From Planctomycetaceae bacterium (GTDB lineage Bacteria; Planctomycetota; Planctomycetia; Pirellulales; Pirellulaceae): a DNA stretch of 62,568 nucleotides. Below the pieces are notes generated by a model. It made no database searches. It saw only the letters and a list, made by a program, of their open reading frames with translations, and was not told where the DNA came from. Below, in pieces: positions 27,475-35,133 of the stretch; the first letter of the stretch is position 1, and every line of letters begins with the position of its first letter. The stretch spans positions 11,964-74,531 of the forward strand of contig DUDC01000161.1 in the NCBI GenBank assembly GCA_012959465.1. The letters run 5' to 3'. Made by a program: the position numbers and the translations under genes.

Positions 27475-30450
27475 CTAGTTACGCTGGTCGGAAAAACACC
27501 ACAGCTCGCCATTTTCCATGGCGACAAACACACGGCCGCTTGCGTCGATCGCCATGCCGCCCTTCACCGCGTCGGCGGGCAACTCGTGGACCCACACATC
27601 GGTGCCATCGTCGATGTTGATCGCCGCCAGGAACGAAGCATCCGGTTTACCATCTGGGTGGCCAGTCGACATGAGGATCTTCTCTGAAGCGATGAAGCTC
27701 GTGAATCGGCGGTCCCGTTCGTCTTCCCATAATTTCTCAATCTTGGGGAAGTTACGTCCTCGACGACGCAGAAACTCGCGTGCTTCGTCCTTGATCAAAA
27801 CACCCGGCGGCAACGCCGAATGCAATGAGAGATTGCCGAACAAGCTGCCTTCGTAACTCGCGTCGTGGGAAAGTACCTTGCCGTCACTGCGAGTGAATTC
27901 CAGCGACACAAACTTTCCGTACGCAGGATAGTACGGATAGAACGCCGTGCGATACTGAGAAGTAACTTGCACCTTCGGTGTGTTTAGACACTTCAGTGTC
28001 TTGAGGTCAAATCGAGCAGTTTCGTAAACGCCGCCTCCCAAGAACCGCAGCTCGCCATCGACAATCTTCAGATTGCCTTGCATACTGACGCCGTCGTTAA
28101 CTTGTTGGGCGAGTTCGCCGGACGTATTGTTCTCGAGCAGTGCTTCGCCGGTCACGGCGTCCAACGCAACGACACGTGTTCCGTCGTAATGGGTGAGTCC
28201 TGCAGCCGCGTAGACTCTTCCTCCCTCGACAACCACTCCACCGGCAACTGGCCATGATGACATCAGCTTGCCAAAAATTGGAATCAGGCGGTCTTCGGTG
28301 GCGACGCGGTACGACCACAGTGGCCGACCAGTACGGGCCTCGAAAGCATAGACTCGGCCATCAGCCGAGCCGACAAACAATCGATCGTCTGCGACCGCTG
28401 GCGGATAAAACACCGCACCGCCCGTGTACTCCTTCCAGATCAGGGCACCGCCCGAATCGTAACCGCGAACCACTCCCGTGCGGTCGGCGATAAAGACCAT
28501 CCCGCCCGCAGCGACGGGAGCCGTTGGCAAGTCTGTCGGGCAGACATCGACTGTCCACTGCAGTTGCACCGCAGTGGGCAGTTCCCGATCGATTGCGTCC
28601 GATCGACTATTGTTCGCTCGATACGAAGCCCAATCGCCAGGTTTTTGTCCCAAGGGCAAAACCTCGTCAAGCCGTCCATAAACAATTCGCTGCGGATCCG
28701 TTGCGTCACGATCCACCATAGCGCCCACTGGTGCCAGACCAATGTTCCCGTACAGCGAAAGTTGGCAACCGCACATCCATGGACCCCAGTACAACATTCC
28801 GTTCGATACGATCACTCCATCCTGGCAGGGAGGCCTCATAGGTGAAATGTGTTGCGCCGTGTTCGTTTCGGTCATTACCCTCACTGTACCACCACTGGCA
28901 CGGTAAAAAATACTATCGATACAGCCGGTGGCGCGTGTGCACGCGCGACGGGCGGGAAACTCATTCAGAACTTTCCCACTGGTATACTCGAGCCGAACGC
29001 CGGTCGTACCCTGCTGTCCGGCAGCGAAAATCGCATCCTTGCGAAGCACCAATTGGAGGTTGCCGACGGGATGTGTCCAGGCCAACTTACCGTCGATCGC
29101 GGAAGCAACGACCATCTGTTTTCGTTGCGGGCCCGCAAAGAACAGGTAATCGTTATTGCATTTCATGTAACAAGTGGTTGCGTACCCTGTTATGTAGTGC
29201 TGCGCGCGCTCATTGGGCGCGATTGCGTCCAGCAGATCGTCGTCGGAGTTTCTCCAAATCTCCTTACCGTCGGACGCATCAATACAGCAGATGAATTGCT
29301 GGGGACTGTAGCAATAGATTCGCCCATCCTTCATACAAACGGCCCTCGAATCGAGAAACTGTTTATCGCGATAGTGCCACAGTGTCTTATTCGTTTTTAG
29401 ATCGATAGCGACCAACGTGCGTCCGAATCCAAATGACTTGGTTGGATCCTTATAGTCGTGTCCCTTCCACATTCCCCACGGCCAGTGGCCAAGGCCGCGG
29501 CGATTGGATCGTTGCGTATCGACTTGGATTTCTAAGTTGCCGACCATGCCGTAGAGAATCCCATTATCGATTGCCATCCATTTCCAGACCGGACCGTCCG
29601 TTAACTCATCCGGAATCGTGATCTGAGCGCGCACTTCTCCCGTCTTCGCGTCGATGACTTTGCAAGACTCATGGTCGCCCATATACAGAGCATCGTCAGT
29701 GGCGACCATCGTGTTTCGATGGATCATAAAGCCGGGTGGATTGGGACGTTGCCAGAGTATGGTGCCGTTATATGCGTTGATGCACAACAGAGTATTGAGC
29801 ATTTCGTTTTGGTTGGCCTTATGAGCAATGTGGCCCATTGCCTTGTAGATCCGTCCACCGGCCGCGACCGTCTGCTGCGGCATGGGGCTGAATTTCGGCG
29901 CGGCGATAAACTGAGTGCGAAAGTCGCCTCGGACAAGTTGGTCATTAGATTGAGGGTTGTTGTCCGCGCCGTGATAGGGGTGACTCCATTCGTCGATTCC
30001 ATCGGGAACCGGCTTGACAATGACGAGTTCACCAATGTAGGCGGTGGCTCTGGGTCGTAACGTTCGCAGCAATTCGTTCTCCGACACTTGCCCGGCTGCC
30101 GAGGCAGCTACAAGGACCCCATCGGCCATGTTGTCGGCAAGATGAATCGAACGGAGTGAACCCGATCCGACAAATATCTTCGTACCCAGCAGCCCGGCGA
30201 GCTCCGCCGCGCGTCGCACGGAACTGGCTTGCTTGGTATCGGACGACTGAAAATAGAACGTGGCGGCACTCGATTCGGCGATCGCAATGAAATGCTTAAC
30301 ATCACCGTCGGGAATATCGAGCACGCAAACGATACCAGGCTGCGCGCCGAGTTCCTCAAGGGCACCCGCCGGAACTGCGGCGAGAGAATATCCCACGCAG
30401 TGAAACAACATTGTCACACCAAGCAAAACGGTTAGTGAAAACGGTCTCAT
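27475..30450 (-). CDS. Exported PQQ-type beta-propeller protein
   Basis: A 991-residue protein with a signal peptide (MRPFSLTVLLGVTMLFHCVG). Most of it consists of beta-propeller blades with the PQQ/quinoprotein-type pattern G-x-x-x-A-x-D-x-x-T/S-G-x-x-x-W, for example YAFEARTGRPLWSYRVA, VVALDAVTGEALLENN, CCIDASDGKEIWRNSDDD and AINIDDGTDVWVHEL. Such proteins are either PQQ-dependent dehydrogenases or BamB-like scaffolds; no heme motif is present and PQQ-ligand residues cannot be judged by eye. It is one of the largest exported proteins in the window. The start has AGGA seven to ten bases upstream. Downstream of it, on the opposite strand, is the quinone-reductase-like gene. Confidence 0.82.
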   Translation of the reverse strand: MRPFSLTVLLGVTMLFHCVGYSLAAVPAGALEELGAQPGIVCVLDIPDGDVKHFIAIAESSAATFYFQSSDTKQASSVRRAAELAGLLGTKIFVGSGSLRSIHLADNMADGVLVAASAAGQVSENELLRTLRPRATAYIGELVIVKPVPDGIDEWSHPYHGADNNPQSNDQLVRGDFRTQFIAAPKFSPMPQQTVAAGGRIYKAMGHIAHKANQNEMLNTLLCINAYNGTILWQRPNPPGFMIHRNTMVATDDALYMGDHESCKVIDAKTGEVRAQITIPDELTDGPVWKWMAIDNGILYGMVGNLEIQVDTQRSNRRGLGHWPWGMWKGHDYKDPTKSFGFGRTLVAIDLKTNKTLWHYRDKQFLDSRAVCMKDGRIYCYSPQQFICCIDASDGKEIWRNSDDDLLDAIAPNERAQHYITGYATTCYMKCNNDYLFFAGPQRKQMVVASAIDGKLAWTHPVGNLQLVLRKDAIFAAGQQGTTGVRLEYTSGKVLNEFPARRACTRATGCIDSIFYRASGGTVRVMTETNTAQHISPMRPPCQDGVIVSNGMLYWGPWMCGCQLSLYGNIGLAPVGAMVDRDATDPQRIVYGRLDEVLPLGQKPGDWASYRANNSRSDAIDRELPTAVQLQWTVDVCPTDLPTAPVAAGGMVFIADRTGVVRGYDSGGALIWKEYTGGAVFYPPAVADDRLFVGSADGRVYAFEARTGRPLWSYRVATEDRLIPIFGKLMSSWPVAGGVVVEGGRVYAAAGLTHYDGTRVVALDAVTGEALLENNTSGELAQQVNDGVSMQGNLKIVDGELRFLGGGVYETARFDLKTLKCLNTPKVQVTSQYRTAFYPYYPAYGKFVSLEFTRSDGKVLSHDASYEGSLFGNLSLHSALPPGVLIKDEAREFLRRRGRNFPKIEKLWEDERDRRFTSFIASEKILMSTGHPDGKPDASFLAAINIDDGTDVWVHELPADAVKGGMAIDASGRVFVAMENGELWCFSDQRN

Positions 30451-30600
30451 TTATCTTGTCCTCGAATAGTGACGAGCGTGACATTGTGTGCGAGCGAGTT
30501 GACCGTCCGGTCGAGAAATCTAGTCTAGTGTTTTCGCTGGGCCACTGCACGAAATCGTCGTCGACGACTCCCGACACATTGCGCCCGCCCATTGCGAGAT

Positions 30601-31548
30601 TTACTCGACGGCCGTAGGTGGCTCATTTCGAGCTAGCAATTCTCCGGCTGCAGTGCCGATCGAGATTGCATCTTCTTCCCCGATTTCGCAGAGCAAAGGC
30701 ACGAGTGGACCCATCGTCGCGATTCCGGTCAGTGTCACTGCACTGTGCAACACACGGATAGGATTAATCGAGTTTCGCAGGTCTTCCAACGGCGAGAATA
30801 TCTGGCGGATTTCATCGGCTTTCGCCAGATCACCGCCCTTGATCGCCTGGAGCATTTGCATTGACAACCGGGGAGCCACGCAAACGCAACCCGAAGTAAA
30901 GCCGGCCAAGCCAAAATCCCGCATGTGCGAAATAGCAGGCTGCTCCCCAATACCGCTGACAACCCGCGAGGCACCAACCGTGTCGACCAATTCGCGCAAG
31001 TAATTGTCGTCCGACGTATTCTTGCGAACAATCGCGTATTTGATCCACGACAACAGTCCATCGTCCATCATTTGTTTGACCTGATCAATTTCGATGAAAC
31101 GATCGTGTTTGATGTAGAGCACGGCGGGCCGATTCACTCTTTCGACAAAACGACGTACCGCCGTTGCCACTCCACTGGTCGTCGCGACATCGCGAGTTGG
31201 CAAGATCATCGCCGTAGGAAACGGCATGTCGCGAAGAATTGACGCTTGATCCATCATCATTCCGTACGATGGACCAACCGAGGGAATGACCAATGTTTGT
31301 GCGCCGACAGATTCGGCAAGCATACCAACGAGATCTGCGTATTCACTGAGTGCGATGTGATACAGGACAGCGTTTCCGCCATAAAGAAGTGTCGTCACGC
31401 CACCAGCTTCGAGATGCCGGATCTGTTTTTCGTTCTCCGATCGGTTGAACGTTAAATCAGCATCACGCGCCAATGGTGGAACGGCGATAACGGAAGCGGA
31501 AAGCGTCTCAGGTGAAATTGGTTGAGTATTCATCGGTTTCGCGGCCAT
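30601..31548 (-). CDS. DapA-family aldolase/lyase
   Basis: A 315-residue TIM-barrel protein of the dihydrodipicolinate synthase/N-acetylneuraminate lyase superfamily. By alignment in mind with DapA, the Tyr falls in VLYIKHDRF and the Schiff-base Lys in LLSWIKYAIVRKN, so the catalytic pair is retained. Other landmarks: GGVTTLLYGGNAVL (substrate loop), TLVIPSVGPSYG and GFTSGCVCVAP. Superfamily members include 2-keto-3-deoxy acid aldolases and lyases; this one cannot be assigned to a substrate. ATG 31548 is chosen (MAAKPMNTQP); starts at 31554 (TTG) and 31533 (ATG) are possible. It diverges from the enolase-superfamily dehydratase at 31778, which fits a sugar-acid pathway (dehydratase then aldolase). 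Confidence 0.78.
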   Translation of the reverse strand: MAAKPMNTQPISPETLSASVIAVPPLARDADLTFNRSENEKQIRHLEAGGVTTLLYGGNAVLYHIALSEYADLVGMLAESVGAQTLVIPSVGPSYGMMMDQASILRDMPFPTAMILPTRDVATTSGVATAVRRFVERVNRPAVLYIKHDRFIEIDQVKQMMDDGLLSWIKYAIVRKNTSDDNYLRELVDTVGASRVVSGIGEQPAISHMRDFGLAGFTSGCVCVAPRLSMQMLQAIKGGDLAKADEIRQIFSPLEDLRNSINPIRVLHSAVTLTGIATMGPLVPLLCEIGEEDAISIGTAAGELLARNEPPTAVE

Positions 31549-31777
31549 CTCCAATACGAGTTCTGAGAAGATTTAGCCAGTTTTCGCATCCGCGGCGATA
31601 GACGTAAACCATACGCGACCGAATTCCGCGTTTAGAATGGCCGCCAGCGTGAGAAATGTCGAACCGCCGAGGTGAATTGTTATCCAAAATATGGGATGAT
31701 TGTCATCCTGATGTTTGGGAATCCACTGCACAACGGCTACGACCGCAGACTGCCCCTCGATGTAAGGAGAGTGAGCC

Positions 31778-32860
31778 ATGCAGGTGTCCAACGTCCACGT
31801 CACCGTGATCGATGTACCACAGATTGAGCCGATCTCGCCGTATCGTTCGCACGTTCGGACCAGTTCGACAACTCGCAGCGCCATTGTGCAGGTCGAAACC
31901 GACGATGGATTGTCGGGCTGGGGCGAACACAATGTGAATTTCTTGGAGGGCATCAGCGGCCAACAGATGCAACAGCTGGCCCGAGATTGGTTGATCGGAA
32001 AAGACCCTCAGAATATCACCGCCTTCCACCGTGACTGCCCGCTCGAGACACGGTTGAAATCCGGAATCGAGTTGGCACTATGGGACTTGTGCGGCAAGTC
32101 ACTTGGCCTTCCCGTGGCTGTGTTGTTAGGAGGCGTCGTTCGCGAGCACGTCGAGGTCGCAGCGTGTATGGGGATTCAATCGTACGCACGGGCCGGCGAG
32201 ATCGCAGCTTATTATGTCGAGCAGGGCTTCGGATCACTGAAAACGAAAGCTGGCACTGACATGGACGAGGATATCGAGATGGTTCGAGGTGTGCGCGACG
32301 CTGTCGGGGACAAACTCAAACTGCGGATCGACCCAAATCGAGCCTACTCACCTCGGGAAGCGGCCGAATTGGCGAAACGTTTGGAACCGTACAACCTCGA
32401 GTATCTCGAACAGCCAATTCCTGCCGAACCTCTCTCGGACGCCACTTGGCTGCGTTCGCAAACCACGGTGCCAATCGCATTGAACGAGAGTGTCACGGAT
32501 CCAGGCAGTGTGCTTAGGATCCTCCAGGCCGACGCGGCCGAATTCCTTTTACCCGACACGCACATCGCGGGCGGGATCTTACCCTGTGTTACCATTGGTC
32601 GGATATGTGAGGCGGCCGGAATAACCTGCATCATGCACTGTGGACACGACTTCGGTCCGAAAACGGCAGCGATGGTCCACGTAGCCGCAGCATGCCAAGC
32701 CTATTCACTGGCCAACGACACCACGTATTTCGGACTAGAGGACGATATCCTCACCGAACGAATACAGATCCGCAACGGAAAGATTGCCGTATCAAACAAA
32801 CCAGGTCTTGGTATCGAGGGCGACCCGGAGAGAATTGCCAAATACAAAGTTGCTTGTTAA
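31778..32860 (+). CDS. Mandelate racemase/muconate lactonizing enzyme family protein (enolase superfamily)
   Basis: A 360-residue enolase-superfamily enzyme. The N-terminal capping domain (VETDDGLSGWGEHNVNF) precedes the barrel. The catalytic and metal residues are visible: K155-T-K157 in SLKTKAGTD, D185 in LRIDPNRAY, E211 in YLEQPIPAE, E237 in ALNESVTDP, and the C-terminal H287-C-G-H290-D in MHCGHDFGP. These match sugar-acid dehydratases such as gluconate, galactonate or mannonate dehydratase-type enzymes, with the exact substrate open. The ribosome-binding site AAGGAGA lies 8 bases before ATG 31778. The neighbouring DapA-like lyase makes a dehydratase plus aldolase pathway plausible; the next plus-strand gene starts 60 bases after. 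Confidence 0.86.
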   Translation: MQVSNVHVTVIDVPQIEPISPYRSHVRTSSTTRSAIVQVETDDGLSGWGEHNVNFLEGISGQQMQQLARDWLIGKDPQNITAFHRDCPLETRLKSGIELALWDLCGKSLGLPVAVLLGGVVREHVEVAACMGIQSYARAGEIAAYYVEQGFGSLKTKAGTDMDEDIEMVRGVRDAVGDKLKLRIDPNRAYSPREAAELAKRLEPYNLEYLEQPIPAEPLSDATWLRSQTTVPIALNESVTDPGSVLRILQADAAEFLLPDTHIAGGILPCVTIGRICEAAGITCIMHCGHDFGPKTAAMVHVAAACQAYSLANDTTYFGLEDDILTERIQIRNGKIAVSNKPGLGIEGDPERIAKYKVAC

Positions 32861-32920
32861 CTGACCGTATTTGTATTGCCACACATGTTGCTCCGGCAGA
32901 ATCTAAAAGAAAAAACGATC

Positions 32921-34300
32921 ATGCGACCGACCAACCGCAGGCACTTTCTTTGGCACACCGGAATCGCCGCGTGCGCTAGTACTTCTTTTTCTGGTGCTGG
33001 CGTCACGCCCAATATTTTCGCAGCCGACGTCAAAAAACGCCCGAAAGTCGCCGTCATCTTCACGGTATTGCGATTCAGAAGCCACGCCTACAATATTCTC
33101 GAGAATTTCCTGGGACCCTACTACTTCAACGGCGTGTTGACCGATCCCGGAGTCGATGTCGTATCGTTTTATGCGGACCAGTTTCCGCAGGACGATATGG
33201 CTCGCGAAGTATCTCGACGGTTTGAGATTCCACTGTATCCTTCCATTGCCGAAGCGATGTGCGTCGGTGGAAAGAAACTGGATGTCGATGCCGTCCTACT
33301 GATCGGGGAGCACGGCGACTATCCGTACAATGATCGCGGCCAACATCTCTACCCGCGCAAGCGATTCTTCGATGAAGCGGTGGCGGTGATGCGATCGGCA
33401 AATCGCTTCTTGCCTTTATTCAACGACAAACACCTTTCGTACCGCTGGGACTGGGCCAAAGAAATGTTCGACACCGCACGGGCTCACCAGATGCCACTCT
33501 GCGCCGGCAGCTCGGTACCGTTGGCACAACGCAAGCCGATGTTCAACTTGCCAAGCGGTGCGGACATCGTCGAGGCCGTCTCGATCCACGGAGGTGGGCT
33601 CGAATCGTACGATTTTCATGCACTCGAGGTACTGCAGTCGGTCGTCGAGTCCCGTCGTGGGGGAGAAACGGGCATCGCCAAGATCGAATTGTTGTATGGC
33701 GAGTCATTACAGCGAGCGAAAGCAGCCGGCCGTTGGTCACAGCAACTCGTCGACGCGGCGATGGCAGCCGAACGAACGATGGCGGCGCGCCGTCAACCAC
33801 GACCAAGCACAGGAGTTTTTCAGTCCAAACCTCGCCAAGTTCCTCCGCCACGGCCGGACGGACCGCATGCAATAGCTATCGAATACCTGGATGGTACTCG
33901 AGCCACCGTTTTGAAAGTTGGATCCAGTGCCGACCGCTGGAATTTTGCCTGTCGTCTACGCGGCGAAACGAAACCTCGGGCAACCGCCTATTTCAACAGT
34001 CCGTGGGGAAATCGAGGCTTGTTCAAGGCTCTTTCCAATGCGATTCAACAGCACTTTATTCACGGCATTGAACCATATCCGGCGGAACGGACGCTATTGA
34101 CGACCGGTGCGGTCGAAGCCGTAATGCACTCCTTTGAACAACAGGGCCAGCCCATCGAAACGCCTCACCTGAATATTACCTATCAAGCAAAACCGTGGAA
34201 AAAGTTTCGTGAGTCCGGTCGCACCTGGGACGTCATTACAACCGATACGCCGCAGCCAACCACGTTCCACCCTCGGTCGTTCAAAGAACTTCATCGCTAA
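32921..34300 (+). CDS. Exported protein of unknown function with Tat signal
   Basis: A 459-residue protein. MRPTNRRHFLWHTGIAACAS is a Tat-type signal (RRHFL) and suggests periplasmic location. The body starts like a Rossmann-type domain (PKVAVIFTVLRFRSHAYNI, DVDAVLLIGEHGDYPYN), then has helical segments with HLSYRWDWAKEMF and EAVSIHGGGLESYDFHALE, and a C-terminal beta part ending in TPHLNITYQAKPW. The His-rich and acidic residues in 'GEHGDYPYN' and 'IHGGG' could bind a metal. Homologues of this shape seem to occur with sugar-catabolic genes of planctomycetes; I do not know a function. ATG 32921 is preferred over 32876 because the Tat motif starts there and AAAGA stands just upstream. Confidence 0.72.
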   Translation: MRPTNRRHFLWHTGIAACASTSFSGAGVTPNIFAADVKKRPKVAVIFTVLRFRSHAYNILENFLGPYYFNGVLTDPGVDVVSFYADQFPQDDMAREVSRRFEIPLYPSIAEAMCVGGKKLDVDAVLLIGEHGDYPYNDRGQHLYPRKRFFDEAVAVMRSANRFLPLFNDKHLSYRWDWAKEMFDTARAHQMPLCAGSSVPLAQRKPMFNLPSGADIVEAVSIHGGGLESYDFHALEVLQSVVESRRGGETGIAKIELLYGESLQRAKAAGRWSQQLVDAAMAAERTMAARRQPRPSTGVFQSKPRQVPPPRPDGPHAIAIEYLDGTRATVLKVGSSADRWNFACRLRGETKPRATAYFNSPWGNRGLFKALSNAIQQHFIHGIEPYPAERTLLTTGAVEAVMHSFEQQGQPIETPHLNITYQAKPWKKFRESGRTWDVITTDTPQPTTFHPRSFKELHR

Positions 34301-34309
34301 GTGAAGTTG

Positions 34310-34490
34310 CTAGCGATGGATCCGGCAATTAGGCAGGGCCTTCTTGAGCGCTTCTTCCGCCGTATCGGTCACTTTGGCATTGCGAAGCCAAAGCGTTTTT
34401 AGGTGTCGCAGTCCGTGCAGGTGAGTCAATTGAGCATCCTTAATCAACGTGTCGCTCAATAGCAGAAACTCGAGCTTGGGAAAATTGAAA
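34310..34490 (-). pseudogene. Leucine-rich-repeat protein remnant (C-terminal end)
   Basis: On the minus strand the bases translate as FPKLEFLLLSDTLIKDAQLT, then HLHGLRHLKTLWLRNAKVTD and a tail ending LPNCRIHR-stop. The spacing L-x-x-L-x-x-L-x-L-x-x-T-x-I-x-D matches the leucine-rich-repeat type common in planctomycetes. It has no start and no preceding repeats: upstream it runs into an unrelated ABC-permease-like sequence at about 34490 in another frame. It is therefore a broken gene tail. Confidence 0.7.
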
Positions 34491-34662
34491 AAACACCACG
34501 AATCTCAATTGTGCCGCCGATCGGATCTTCACCGGCAAACAGTTTCCGTGACACTCCGCTGCCCACAACGGCCAAATTGGCGCTATTTGCGACGACAGCA
34601 TCCGAGTAGAAGCGACCGCGTGACGTCATCCGACGATAATCCTTCCGTGTAAGGCCATAGCG
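34491..34662 (-). pseudogene. ABC-transporter permease (MacB_PCD-type) remnant
   Basis: The minus-strand frame reads RYGLTRKDYRRM, then RGRFYSDAVVANSANLAVVG and GVSRKLFAGEDPIGGTIEIRG. This is the periplasmic core pattern of MacB-like permeases (V-V-G-x-x-V-x-x-x-L-F-x-G-x-D-P-I-G-x-x-I). In intact proteins, a segment of roughly 60 or more residues separates the first block from the 'GRFF' block; here they touch, so an internal deletion is likely. There are no membrane segments and no ATPase gene nearby. The frame ends in the LRR remnant. Confidence 0.65.
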
Positions 34663-34666
34663 TTCG

Positions 34667-34870
34667 TTGCCAGCAGAACTGGCCATTATTCTGGACGAGT
34701 ACAATGATCGATTGCGGGAGTTTCAGGCGGATACCGACTCGGCGAAAAAATATTTAGCTGGTGGCGGTCAACGTAAGGCGGCGGCGGATTTAGACACGGC
34801 CGAAGTGGCTGCCTATGCGGCCCCGTGCAGCTTGATCTTCAATCTCGATGAGAGTATCTCGACAAGCTGA
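34667..34870 (+). pseudogene. C-terminal remnant of a DUF1553 protein
   Basis: The plus-strand translation reads ELAIILDEYNDRLREFQADT, SAKKYLAGGGQRKAA and AEVAAYAAPCSLIFNLDESI, closely resembling the tail of planctomycete DUF1553 proteins (E-L-A-A-Y-x-x-V-x-S-x-I-x-N-L-D-E-x-x-x-K-E). Only the last 65 residues are left; no DUF1549 part, no signal peptide and no proper start precede it, and on the upstream side the DNA belongs to the ABC-permease remnant on the other strand. It lies 263 bases before the giant redox gene. Confidence 0.72.
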
Positions 34871-35133
34871 CTTCAGCCGCCCGTGATTCCCGTCAACGAA
34901 TTCGGGCCGAATCGTTTTGACCGCGGGACCGCTTTAACTGGCGATGGTCGCGTCGAATGCTTAGAATCGTAGGCGACTCAAGGGCCGTCGCAATGACAGT
35001 GGTCTGTTTTCGGCGGGGCGCAAAAACCAATCTCCAACGCGCCGGTTGTGTCGTGTAGGCCATAGATTGTTGGCCGAGGCGAAATTCAATCGGTTCATCC
35101 ACTGCAAAATCACAAGTGGCGAAAGAAGATTTC

